A DNA stretch of 64,000 nt from Anas platyrhynchos. Taxonomy: Eukaryota > Chordata > Aves > Anseriformes > Anatidae. The stretch's first letter is position 1. Each line of letters starts with the position of its first letter. The position numbers and the translations under genes were made by a program. The notes beneath the pieces were generated by a model. That model ran no database searches, was not told where the DNA came from, and saw only the letters and a list, made by a program, of their open reading frames with translations. Of this stretch, positions 14,288 through 24,318 are shown one piece after another. The stretch spans positions 32,907,001 to 32,971,000 of the forward strand of contig NC_092594.1 in assembly GCF_047663525.1 (NCBI RefSeq). The letters are read 5' to 3'.

Positions 14288-14786
14288 AATCATACCAAAG
14301 CACTCTATTGCCTGGTATGCTTTTTTTTAAGTTAATTTTGAAAAGAAAAATATCACAACTGTTTCACAATGAATACAGATGGAAGACAGAAGAAAAAACT
14401 ATTAAATACCTGTTGTATCAGTGAAAGCAAGGCATCTTGAGCTTTACCATTCCAACCAACTCAGACCAAGTCTTGGTCTTCCAACCCAGACCAAAACTTG
14501 AACTGCTTATTTACTTGGTCAATGAAAAATGTTAATCCTTCAGCCAACTCTACGTTTAGGACTTAGTTTGAAGAGAATCACGTTGTACGACTAAAGTGGT
14601 CCTATACATGGATATAATTCACCCTGACAAAAGGATATTTTTGTTACCGTTAGCCCCCATCCTAAGGGAAGCTGTCAAAACTAAAATTCAGGTCCAAGTA
14701 CACGTAACTGTCTACACCTGACACTCCTGCCAATACTCAAAATCATTCCTGAACAGTTCAGCTACACCCATTTAACTAAGTTAAGT

Positions 14787-14833
14787 GCAACTGACGTTTG
14801 CAACTGAGTTCACAATTGCAACTGACGTTGCAA
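14787..14833. repeat. short direct-repeat cluster, GCAACTGACGTT units
   Basis: Three closely spaced copies: GCAACTGACGTT at 14787-14798, GCAACTGAGTT at 14800-14810 and GCAACTGACGTT at 14818-14829, followed by GCAAT. Probably local slippage or duplication in the intron; no function is implied. Confidence 0.75.
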
Positions 14834-17451
14834 TTTTTTTTCCCTCTTTACAATGAAACGTTGGCTAACACAGCAGAGAATAATTCTCTTCAAACCCCAA
14901 ACCTCATCGATTGTGAATACATTTGTAACGTGACTACCTGGGTATCCTGATGGAAACAACAGAACATCTTGCAATTAAACACGAGTGGAAGAACAGAGAC
15001 TTTTAAAATGTAGAAATTATATTCCCTTATTTCTCATGGAATTCGAGGCATGCTGCAGCATCTCTCTTTTACCAATTCAAACACAATTACCTTGTCAAAG
15101 AATACAAACACAAGCTGGTGATTTTTTTTCTTCCTTCTGTGGAATTTTTCCTACATGCCAATGACACTTTGTGGAGAAATTCTGAATTGCATTTAAGTAA
15201 GACAACTAAAACTTGTTTGTGTGTTTAACTCCACTACTTAGCTACTTCCACTGAAAACCAATCAGATTACCCATGTGTAATCTTTCCTAAGTGAAGACCT
15301 GAGATGGAAAAGTTAGACAGGTTGCTTATACAGCCTATGTGCATGTATGCATTACATGCCTTGTACTCTCCAGGTAGCATAAAGTAATCTTATTAAAAAA
15401 AAAAAAAAAAAAGTGTAAGAAAAAAATTATAAACCATATAGAACAGGCTTGGGTTTTTTAAGACATGTTTGAAAAAATATTTTGGTAGATCATCTATGGC
15501 GCTTTACCCTGTAGTTAAAGTATTCTGTAAAATTATTCAATGTATGTCTATACATATAAATATTTTATGTATTTAAGTACATTCTAGTATCTCAGAAGTA
15601 GCCTGTTACAGCAACCTGAGTTAAATGGGGAAAAAAAAAAAAAAAACAACAATACAAGCTCCTGCTCTAGTTGAAACTAATGGAAGCATCCCTAATGATT
15701 TTGAAAGACATAAAATAAGCTCATGAATGCCTGCCAAAAGCATCAAACATTAGTGTAATTATTACTTCATTGAAAAAAAATTTATGGGGAGGGAAACACC
15801 TTTCATGTTGTAAAGTTCAAAGCCCACTGCTCTATCCCTCCTAAAAGAAACTTGGGACAGGTGAGTGTGAAATGTTGAAGAAATTTCCCTCCCAGTTTCA
15901 CTCAAAGATCAGCTGCACAAAAACAGAGAAAATTGTTTTTAAAGTTTTCAATATATGCACCATTCTTCAACAAGATACCTCACACAAATATAGAAGATGG
16001 CAATATAACTCTAATAAATATATTTATTAAAAGGTACAGAAAACACAAAAGACAGAATCATGAATAAATACTTTGCACATTTTATTTTCCATTTTAAAAT
16101 TGTAGTGAACGAGTTGTGAATTCCATCATGTATTTGAAATACCTCAAATCCTTCACCATTTTTAACAGCTTAAACATATGTGGCGTAATAATGACTGGCA
16201 TTATCCTTTACTAATCTAAAGCTTAGAGCATGACAATTGACATTCAGTATTTCAAAGTCAGGGAGAAGCTTGAGAATTATTAAAAAAAAATAAAAATGAA
16301 GTGAAACAGAAAAACAAAGTTTATGGCAGAAATAAGAGAGGCAAAGTAAACGGGAAAGGAAAAAAAATAAAACTTCTTCATCTTGTTGTTTTTTGTTTTT
16401 TTTTTTTTTCCAGAAGCATTATTACACAGTAAAGTACTTCCTGGGTGTTGGGTGCATTATGTCATCCTCAGTCTACAAATGATTTCTGCAACTCCACTGC
16501 CACTCTGAAGGCTTGCAATAATACTTACTTGTCTTCATGGTATCAAACACTGCAGTTGCTCCTATACCTTTATTGACTGGTTTCAAAATCCAAGCAGAAA
16601 AATGCTGCAGAATTGCAAAATAACATTGCCACTGAAAACTTGGAAAGGAGATACAGATTGAAAACCCTATTTAAAAGTCTTGTGAAATTTACCAGCTACT
16701 AACTGAATCATTGTCTAGGCTTCCAGAATGCAAACCTGTTCTAGCTGGTAACATGGGATTCCACAGAAACCTGTCTCCACTAGTACGGATGCAGAAACGG
16801 GGTCCCAGTCTCCTTTTATGCAAGGAATTGGTACTGGAAGAAGTTTGAAAACCCATCCTTAAAATAGGGCCATTACTCCTTACACACACAAAAATATCTC
16901 CAAGCGCAGCAAAATAAAGGACAGCTACAGAAACAGTCACCGAATGTTTAAGTGAGTGAGTGTAACGTATGTAGGTACAAGAAGTGAAAACATTCCCCTG
17001 TTATCAACTGGGAAACTGGGAACTCCACACGTTACGTCAGGAAGATATCAGATACCTTTCGCAAAAGAGGAATTATGTAATGTACACTACGGTCACACCA
17101 CCTGTAATTCCAAAGAAACATCCTTGTTAAACACGTGTGCACACAGAGTGAGGGGATAGCTTTTCTTTTTTTCGTTTTAAAACGGAATAAGCTGGTTTCC
17201 CAGCTAACAGGTGAGAGATGCTTCTGTAACAAGCGGCACGTACAGACACCGGTTCTACAGTGTGACCCAAGAATGGAGCCACAACAGACTGACCACTGCA
17301 AACAGACAAAGCTTAAGGAGGATATATGGACTGAGAAACAATATTAAAATGATGTTCAGATATAAACCAATATCTTTACAAGCTGCTTTTGGCTCTCCCA
17401 TTACAAATTCAGGTATCTTCCACTTGTTTGCTTACTTGGAGATAAAAATAT

Positions 17452-17467
17452 AGAGAGAGAGAGAGAA
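17452..17467. repeat. (AG)n microsatellite
   Basis: Sixteen bases of AG dinucleotide repeat in FAF1 intron 1, about 470 bases from coding exon 1. Confidence 0.85.
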
Positions 17468-17934
17468 GGCAGGCCATGGTAAGAAGCGACACAGCGAAGA
17501 GATTGACCAGGCCTCTGAACACACATCAGCCATCACTTAAAGAAAGACTTAAAAAATACGATTGAGGAGTTTGAAGTTAAATCACCCCGGCTTTGCGGGG
17601 CAGGAGGAAGGTGACAGGCAGACACCTGGTAGGGACACGCACTTTCAGCCTACAGAAGCAGGGCGCTGGGTGGGCTGGGGAGAGTTTGCCACCGCCGCAG
17701 CCCCGGGGTGGCTGCCCGGCCGCAGGTGACTCACCCGGCGCTGCCACAGCTTCCCCCGGCGGGGTGGGGTGGGGGGGAGGGAGCGAAAAACAACAAAACA
17801 ACACCCAAAATGAAATAAATAATTAAAAAAGAGAAGGTGTTTTTTGTTCAGAGGGGGAGACATTTTGTGGGTTCGCCGCCCCTTCCCCCGCCGAGCCCGA
17901 GGAGAGGGCCCGGTGCGGGCCGTGAGGCGCCTAC

Positions 17935-17979
17935 CTGGAAGTCCGCCAGGATCATCTCGCGGTCCGTGTTGGACGCCAT
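17935..17979 (-). CDS. FAF1: FAF1 coding exon 1 (start codon to residue 15)
   Basis: The 45-nt coding part encodes MASNTDREMILADFQ, the N-terminus of FAF1 and the first part of its UBA domain. From memory mammals have Met at position 5 where this sequence has Thr; the rest matches. The start codon sits in an optimal Kozak context (GCCGCCATGG on the minus strand). The exon ends CAG before the donor GTAGGCGCC, a phase-0 junction that continues in frame into the exon at 3789-3857. The promoter-side GC-rich block begins immediately upstream. The gene reads away from CDKN2C. The call rests on exact protein recognition plus splice sites; the transcription start cannot be placed from sequence alone. 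Confidence 0.95.
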
Positions 17980-18018
17980 GGCGGCCGCTGCCCGGCTCCC
18001 TCCGCGCTGCACGGGGCT

Positions 18019-18034
18019 GGGGGGGGGGGGGGGG
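18019..18034. repeat. poly(G) run, G16
   Basis: Sixteen consecutive G on the plus strand about 40-55 bases upstream of the FAF1 start codon, so C16 in the probable 5' UTR. Can form G-quadruplexes and is prone to sequencing error. Confidence 0.9.
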
Positions 18035-18156
18035 CTAGGGGCTCATGGGGGCGCCGCTCGGGATCCCGGGCCTGGGAGGAGGAAGAGGGGAGGAGGAGGA
18101 GAGAGGAGGGGAGGAAGGCTGCGCTGCCTCGCTCAGCGGCCGGCCCGGGCACGGCG

Positions 18157-18202
18157 GGAGGAGGAGGAGGAGGAGGAGGAGGAGGAGGAGGAGGAGGAGG
18201 AG
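18157..18202. repeat. (GGA)n microsatellite, about 15 units
   Basis: Perfect GGA triplet array of 46 bases followed by CGG units, lying about 180-225 bases upstream of the FAF1 ATG. On the FAF1 sense strand it is a (TCC)n polypyrimidine tract, in the promoter or 5' UTR. Confidence 0.9.
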
Positions 18203-18253
18203 GCGGCGGCGCCCCCCCCGCGCCTGTCGCACACTTTGCCTGTCATCGAGGTC

Positions 18254-18284
18254 GCAAAGCGGCGCTTTGCGGCCGCCACGTGAC
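18254..18284. promoter_or_regulatory. near-palindrome followed by CACGTG E-box
   Basis: GCAAAGCGGCGCTTTGC at 18254-18270 is palindromic except at its central base. Six bases further on, CACGTGAC (18277-18284) contains a canonical E-box of the USF/MYC/TFE type. Both lie about 280-305 bases upstream of the FAF1 ATG, a usual place for promoter elements. Binding is inferred. Confidence 0.5.
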
Positions 18285-18900
18285 CGCGCTCCTGTCAAGC
18301 GCTGTGCGAGGGGAGGAGGAGGAGCAGAGGAGGGAGGAGGGGGGAGGGGAGGGGAGGGGAGGAGGCGGCGCCTCCTCGGCCTCACGCGCGCCCCCGCTGC
18401 TGCTGCGCGGCCCCGCTGAAGGGAGGAGGGCGCGGGAGCGCGCATGGGGAGCCCTGCCCGGCCCGGCCGTCCCTAGGCCCCCGCGGAGGGCCCGGCCCGG
18501 CCCGCACGCGGCTGAGCCGGCCCCTCGGAGCCGCCGCGGGCGGGGGGAGCCGGGGGGGGGCTGCGCCGCCGCCTGCGGCCTAACGGGGCCCTGCGAGCAC
18601 GGGGAGCCCGAGCGGCCCTCGGGGGGGGGGGGCCCTGAGGCGGCCCCGCCGCGCCTCGCCCCGTGAGGTGCCCGCCTGGCTCCCCGGGGGGGCTGCGGGA
18701 AGGGCTTGGCGCAGCCTGGAGCCGTCCAGCCGCCCCCCAGCCAGCCCTGGCGTGAAACACCAGCTGCGATGTGCGAATTGCCCGGGGTGTGCTCGTTGTC
18801 CCCCAAATTTCCCCAATTGCCTCAGGGTTTGCGGGTTGTCCCCGCCCGTGTCGCGGCCAGCCCGGGTCACACGCCCCTCACGCCCCTCTCCGACCCGTGA

Positions 18901-20689
18901 GAGCTCCGCCGTGGTACTGTTGTCCTAGAAAGAAGGCTCTTACCCAGTGTGGGGAATCACAGCTCTCTGTTTATTTGTTTGTTTGTTTATTTCTCTGTTC
19001 GCACCGGCGAGGTAACACACGAGTTTTTCGGTCTGCCGACTGAATCAAAGGGAGAACTGCGGGGGAAAGGACGGCACCGCCGCACGGCTCGGCACAACCC
19101 AGCAGGGCAGAGAGGAGCGGGACTCGGGGAGGACGAGCCAGCGCACACCGTGTGCCAGCCCCGGGCAGCGAGGGCAGATGTTTCACCCTACCTGCAGGAC
19201 TGTCCGCCTCCCCAGGAGGAGCTCCTCTAGGTGAGGAATTGTTTAAAGCCTGCTGCTGAGCGCTGCTGGGGACAGGCATCTTCAGGACGCACTCGGTGTC
19301 TTTCTTGCGGCTGCATAACCGTGCAGAATTTCAAGGTGGATTAAAGCCCTACTAAAACGCCACTTAGGATGCAAAGCCAGAGTATCAGATAAGTTAAATA
19401 TTATATTTTATCGTGTTTCAGTTTATGTTGGCAAGGTTTCCCAATAGGTGTTTCTTTTTTTTCTTTTTTATTACTCGTCGGTGTAACAATTCGAGCTCCC
19501 CACCGCCGAATATAGGGATGATAAAATAAAATAATTGCCTTCACACCTGCTTTTGTTCAGTTTGATGTTACATACAGTTCTGTAATAGGTACAAGGTATG
19601 GTGCAATGCCAGTGACAGCCAAGGCTAAATTACAAACAAATCCACCCACACATTACTAGAGAGTAACTATAATAAAGGCTGAAAAGCAAGTTTTAGAAAT
19701 TGGATTAAAGCCAGTTAATTCCTGGCATGGATGTAAGCTATAGGTGTGCTGTCAAGATAAGTTACACAGTGCTCACGTCTATTACGGTAATATTTTAAAT
19801 AATGATATCTATATTAGATCACAACAGGAAGGATTTGATCCAGAGTGTGAAGAAAAGGTGAAAAGCTCAACGTGTCCCGCATCACAGGAAGTTCACGTGA
19901 AAGTCACAATGAAAGTTTCTATTCTTCTCACAGCTCCTCGCTCTGCTCAGCCCTACAGTTGTTCCCGGGGCGAGTGTCAGGCTGGTTACAGGGGGACACT
20001 CTGAAAGTTTAGGCACTGCGGCGACAAAGTCGCCTTCCAGAAGGGGTTTTTGCTGCCGATTTTGGTGCCGATCGGGGCAGCTCGTTCTGTTTTACAGGGA
20101 GTACCTTTACCACCGTCAAAAGGAAATGATTACAATGAACACACTTCTTTCTGCAAAGGTTTTTGAAAGGTGTTTGATGAAGCCCCTACTGTGGAGGAGG
20201 TTTGACGGCATTTTCTGGCTGGGCAATTTTACTTGCAGAAGGCCTGCAGCATCCCAGCTACAGTTTACTTAATTATTTTTGCTGTGTGACGTGATTACCA
20301 GGAGATGGGGGCTTTCTTTTTTAACTGTAAATCAAAAGAATTAGTAGAAGACTGTTGTAAGACCCGCAGGTCCAATTCTGCAGTAAATCAGCAGTAGGTA
20401 ACACCACCAAAACTGGGAATTTTAGGCACTGATTAGTCCCGAGATAAGTCTATTAACAGCCGCCTGATTGCAAACTCTAAGTTTTGCGTATTGATTCCTC
20501 CTTCGTGCAGAAAAACAATTAATATATAGGTATTATTTATACGCCTATATTTCTGGAGTTATCTCTAGGGAAAAAATATAATTCCTATCTTTGTTTACAA
20601 AACTATTTGCGCTATTACTTGTGACCGAGAATTATCGTAATAAGGCCCTTAAAAACGCTTTAATTTTCCCCTTTTTGTGGGAGCGGTGC
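18901..20689. other. spacer between the FAF1 and CDKN2C GC-rich blocks
   Basis: Composition falls from GC-rich to about average, and by 19,300 is AT-rich. I see no recognisable exon, repeat family or RNA gene. A possible donor-like site CTAGGTGAGG at about 19,226 could belong to an upstream non-coding CDKN2C exon, but nothing else supports that. Confidence 0.6.
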
Positions 20690-21890
20690 CGGGGGCCAGC
20701 TGACACTCGGAGCCCAGCTGCTTGCCCTGCTTCTCCTGGAGGCAGCTCGCTACTTTCCCCCTTCCAATTCTCGCAAGCAAGAGCGGCCCGGGGAATCGGC
20801 GCAGGAAAATCGCGAAGCAGCAAGCAAGCGGAGGTTAAAGCGGAGCCGGAGGCACAAATATCATCGCTGCTGTGACCCCCTGGCACTGCGGGGCCGCCGG
20901 CAGAGCCCCGGGGAGCGGCTGGTGCCTGCAGCAGGGCGATCATCGCCACCCAGGCCCTGGACGCGCGCTGTCCCCGCGGGCTGTCAGCGGCCGGCCGAGC
21001 CCAAAGCCACGCAGCAATCGCCACATGCGACTGTGGAAGCTGTCGCGGAGCCCCCCGGGCTGTTTCATGCGTGTTCCCCTCCCTGGCTACTTGTCCGTGG
21101 TGTCCCCACGGCCAGCAGCCGGGCGGATCGCCCCCGCGGCGGCTCGGCTCCGTGTGCTCGCCGGGGAGCCGCGCCGCTGCCTCCTCTTACCTCTGGCAGG
21201 GTGAACTCGTGCAGGCTTCAGCCTCCCCGGGGCTGCCTGAAACTGAAAGCAATTCAGCAATGAAAGCAGCGCAAGGCACAAAACGCCGCTGGCCGGGACG
21301 GCACCGACATCCCCGGACCGTCCCCTTCTGCGGGCACACCGAGTCCCCCGCGGCTCCTCGGCGGCCGTGCGCGGCTCCCCCTCAAAATGGCACTTTCGAA
21401 TCAATCAACAGCACCGAAAACGCTCCTCGGGCGCCGAGACAACTTGACATTGACCCTCCTCCATCCTCGACCTTGGCTGCGGGGACAGGACCCCGGGGGT
21501 CGCTGCTGGAGGGGGGGGGGGGGGGGACGGGGGGACTCCGAGCGGGGCCGTGCCCGCGGGCAGGTGGCGGCGGGAGGCAGCGCGGCGCCTCCCGGGGCCG
21601 AGCCCCCCCCCCGTGTATTTAATTCCTCCGCTCCCCCCTCCCCGGGTTCCCGTCCCCCTAGGCCTCAGCGGTGCTGCCACCAGCGACCTGCCCGCTATGG
21701 CCGCTCGGGGCCGGGAACGGCGGCGGGGCCGCGGCCGGGGCCGGGCGAGGGGCGGGCGGTGCTGGCTGCTGGGCCTTCCTGCCGCATCTCGGCAGCGCCT
21801 CCTTAAATCTCTGCCGTTAAAATGTGGGCGGGTGTTTCAACTCAAAAAGCGCTCAAATTTTTTTTCTTTTCAAAAAAAGCTGATGAGGTT

Positions 21891-21974
21891 AAAAAAAAAA
21901 AAAAAAGGAGGGGGGGGGGGAAGGAAAAAAAAAAAAAGAGAGCGAGAGGAGAGAGAGAGCGAGAGAGAGAGAAA
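21891..21974. repeat. 84-base purine tract
   Basis: Nearly pure purine on the plus strand (A16, then G-rich, A-rich, then GA repeats), interrupted only by C at 21943 and 21960. Such homopurine-homopyrimidine tracts can form triplex (H-DNA) structures. It lies about 1.1 kb upstream of the CDKN2C ATG. Confidence 0.85.
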
Positions 21975-22243
21975 CCGGCTTGGTGTCCGTAGGAAACAGA
22001 AGTAGCGATTGTTTGCGCTTAAAAAAGGGGGAGCGCGGAGCCGCGGGAGGAGGCAGCGAGCGCGGAGCGGCAAGTGCAGCGAGCGGCCGGGCGGCCCGCG
22101 GCGGAGCGGCGGCTGTCACCGGGAGCCGCGGCCGGGAGGCGGCACCGCGGGGCCGGGGAGGCGGCGGCGGGCACCGGGACGCTGCCACCGGAGCCGCCGC
22201 TGCCCCCCCCGCCGGCTCCCCCGGGAGCTCCGGGCCGGACAGC

Positions 22244-22245
<2 letters not shown>

Positions 22246-22275
<30 letters not shown>
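22246..22275 (+). repeat. (CAG)10 trinucleotide repeat
   Basis: Ten uninterrupted CAG units in the GC-rich block about 0.8 kb upstream of the CDKN2C ATG, followed by related GAACAGCAGC. It would be a polyglutamine run in one frame, but the surrounding frame is low-complexity Arg/Gly/Pro/Ala with no protein family. I read it as promoter or 5' leader DNA. Confidence 0.9.
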
Positions 22276-22277
<2 letters not shown>

Positions 22278-22886
22278 ACAGCAGCACCGAGAGCGGCGAC
22301 GGCTCCGCACCGCCGCTCCCCCGCGCCCTGAGCCCGGCAGCCGCCGCCGCCCCGCTGGATGCTCCGCAGCCGCCGCCGCCGAGGGCGGCCGCCGCCGGCC
22401 GGGATCGCGCCCGCCCGCTGCGCCGAGGCTCGGCGAGGCCGCGGCTCTGAGGCTGCGGCGGGGAGCGAGAGCGGCGAGGGAAGGGAGCGAGCCCCGCGGC
22501 CGCAGCCCGGCCCGCCCCGGGGGCCGCTCGGACTCGGACTGCGCCCTCCTGCTCGGCCCCGGGCGGAGGCGGCCGTGGGGATGCCAAGGGGGCTGCCGAG
22601 CGGGAGAGGACGAGCACTGCCAGAGAAGACTTTTCCTCGGAGCTGGTGCTGCTAAGTCTCAGATCCCGACCGTGAGCAGGGTGGGTTGCTTTCTTCTTCC
22701 AAGATCTCAGGTCTGAGTGAGTCTCCAGTGTACGCGTATATATGTTACGTCTAACATATAGGATATATTGCCTAGCTCTTAATAGCTTTCCCCCCCGAAA
22801 ACGGCCAAAGTCTTTAATATGAGTTACTCTATATGTGGAAGCAAAGAAATCTTCTTTCAAGTGGAGCTGCAGTTTTGCTGAATAAT

Positions 22887-22907
22887 CACGTGTGAGTTAG
22901 GGGCGGG
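22887..22907 (+). promoter_or_regulatory. CDKN2C: E-box (CACGTG) adjacent to a GC box
   Basis: CACGTG at 22887-22892 is followed seven bases later by GGGGCGGG at 22900-22907, about 150-165 bases upstream of the CDKN2C start codon. The pair is typical of core promoters bound by USF/MYC-type and Sp1-type factors. It may mark a proximal start site for a short-leader transcript; this is inference. Confidence 0.45.
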
Positions 22908-22992
22908 CTCTTGGCAAGGAGTTTTTTTACGAGTATTTACTACAAGGTCTACTCCAGAAGATTAACCATCCCAATCCTTCTGTCAGTCTCCG

Positions 22993-23106
22993 ATGCCATG
23001 CCTGGTTAAAAAAAAATCTCATCTTTTTCCGATCGTCAGTCACCCTAAAGAATGGCCGAGCCTTCTGGGAACGAGCTGGCGTCCGCGGCTGCCAAGGGGG
23101 ACCTAG
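22993..23106 (+). promoter_or_regulatory. CDKN2C: upstream ORFs in the CDKN2C 5' leader
   Basis: Two upstream ATGs precede the main start. The first (22993, weak context, C at -3 and +4) opens 37 codons out of frame, overlaps the CDKN2C start at 23052 and stops at TAG 23104-23106. The second (22998, G at -3) makes a minimal three-codon ORF, MPG, ending at TAA 23007-23009. If these bases are in the mature leader, they should reduce initiation at the main ATG. Confidence 0.55.
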
Positions 23107-23180
23107 TGCAACTTACTAATTTGTTGCAAAAGAATGTAAACGTCAATGCACAAAATGGATTTGGGAGGACTGCGCTGCAG
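23052..23180 (+). CDS. CDKN2C: CDKN2C (p18-INK4c) coding exon 1, residues 1-43
   Basis: p18-INK4c is a small all-ankyrin protein that binds CDK4 and CDK6, blocks cyclin D-dependent kinase activity and restrains G1 progression. This exon begins MAEPSGNELASAAAKGD and ends NVNAQNGFGRTALQ: the first ankyrin repeat (about residues 4-33) and the start of the second. The start is secure: the ATG has A at -3 and G at +4, and an in-frame TAA lies six bases upstream (23046-23048). The exon ends CTGCAG at the donor GTTGGT, phase 0, the same Q43/V44 boundary as I recall in mammals. Differences from the human protein, from memory, include W5 to S and R15 to K. Reading stays open past the donor for about 85 codons, but that tail has no ankyrin character and is intronic. 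Confidence 0.97.
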
Positions 23181-24310
23181 GTTGGTATCCAGAGAGGGAG
23201 AAAAATATTTCATCACTGCTACCTACGTGACCCGGGTTTCCAAAAAGACAACGTTTTAAACAGGCTGGTGGACGAAATTCGAGTGTTTTTAAAACTCGTT
23301 GGATGCCATTTTTTTATAACTTTAGTGGCTCCAACTCCCAAAAATGACGTACTTGAAATAAAACTGGTCAAAACCATTAGTTCAGTCGGGGATCACCCTC
23401 AATGTCAAACGGGCTGCAAGTTTAATAATATTTTGTAACTTCGTGGGGAGGAGGAAGAGAATGAAAGAGATGAGATGAAAAGAAATCATCTTAGGTGAGC
23501 AGGATTTCAGAGCAGGTCTGTAAACACATATGTGCTATGATTTGAAGCTTAGAATCCTTCCCCCCCCCCCCCCTCCCCTCCCCTGCAGTGTGCTTTTAAA
23601 ACATGACTTTTCTCGATTCTGGGATCTGCTGTAGATGGTACTTTTCCTTTATACGCTGTTTGTGACGAATGACCTTTCTCGTTTGGAAGCATGCTGCACA
23701 GAACCGAGTACCTTAGATGTACATTAATAGCGAGCCGTACGAGTTGCAGTTCCATCTGAATCACTTGCCTTTTCATTCATAATTAAGCCTTAAAAATCTG
23801 AATTTTCAGATCGGGCAGCAAGGCAGTGGTTCCAGCTCTTTCGTTTCTGATCGTATAGGGTGCTGTGTCCTAATTTTTTAAGCGTGGAGCTGTGCAGGCA
23901 GGATTTGGATCTCATCCAACTGCTAACTATTGGAGCTGATGAAAGATTTTTTCTTTTAATATTATCAGATAATGATGGGGAAAAAGGTAGAATCCGTAGC
24001 TAATAGCCAAAGGGGTGGTTTATAAATCAGGGGGAAATGTGTGGTTATTTCTGCTGGAGGTGAGGCAGTGAGACGTGGAAGCAGAGCTATAGGTCTTTTT
24101 AATTTCACACGTCTGAAAAATCGTTTGTTACCTCCTCTGCCCCCCTCCCCCGAAACCATGATAATCATTTCTGAATTTTTGCTTTTAAAAAAAGCACACG
24201 GCTTGCGCACGAACCCGGGATATTTACAGCTTTTTGGCTTAGCATCAACGTGCTAGATTTCGAAAATAAGCACCTCTTGCTGAAAAGCACCGACCACCCT
24301 CGGTGGGCGA

Positions 24311-24318
24311 TTTCGCGC
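24311..24318 (+). promoter_or_regulatory. E2F-type motif TTTCGCGC
   Basis: Exact match to the E2F consensus TTTSGCGC in a locally CpG-rich part of the CDKN2C intron, about 1.1 kb after exon 1. CDKN2C is known as an E2F-responsive gene in mammals. A single 8-base match is weak evidence. Confidence 0.35.

Larger units (their letters stand above)
3858..17934 (-). other. FAF1: FAF1 intron 1 (about 14 kb)
   Basis: Intron between FAF1 coding exons 1 and 2: donor GTAGGCGCC on the minus strand at its right end, acceptor TTTCTTTCCAG at its left end. It is mostly AT-rich. A more GC-rich patch at about 7,150-9,100 includes a degenerate repeat at 7,376-7,640. Homopolymer tracts include T23 at 5053-5075 and T20 at 10311-10330. 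I see two possible old SINE relics (about 4,058-4,145 and 9,800-9,885) and no additional coding exon or RNA gene. Confidence 0.85.
17980..18900 (-). promoter_or_regulatory. FAF1: FAF1 5' UTR and promoter GC-rich block
   Basis: Very GC-rich, CpG-rich DNA directly upstream of the FAF1 start codon, typical of a vertebrate CpG-island promoter. It contains a G16 run, a (GGA)n array, a near-palindrome, an E-box and several other G runs (for example G12 at 18621-18632). I see no TATA box. Long open frames on both strands are a by-product of GC composition. The block may also serve transcripts going right, towards CDKN2C, but no splice evidence shows this. Confidence 0.75.
20690..22992 (+). promoter_or_regulatory. 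CDKN2C: CDKN2C promoter and 5' leader, GC-rich block
   Basis: A second CpG-rich block, densest at 20,690-22,720, lies directly upstream of the CDKN2C start codon. It includes a G16 run (21511-21526), a long purine tract, GC boxes, a (CAG)10 array and, close to the gene, an E-box next to a GC box. Mammalian CDKN2C has a long 5' leader and, as I recall, two transcript forms with different leaders, so part of this block is probably transcribed. The start site and any upstream splicing cannot be placed by eye. Long open frames here on both strands are composition artefacts. Confidence 0.65.

Noticed and set aside
17837..18445. Several frames with poly-Glu, poly-Arg or poly-Leu runs in the FAF1 upstream block
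   Set aside because: All are translations of the (GGA)n array and its complement in different frames.
21889..22860. A 323-codon minus-strand open frame overlapping a 235-codon plus-strand frame (22009-22716) upstream of CDKN2C
   Set aside because: Both are low-complexity Arg/Ala/Pro/Gly/Ser/Leu translations of GC-rich and purine-tract DNA, overlap each other on opposite strands and show no domain.
23181..23438. Extension of the CDKN2C reading frame past exon 1
   Set aside because: The donor GTTGGT at 23181 and the exact in-frame join to the ankyrin exon at 26669 show that this tail is intronic.
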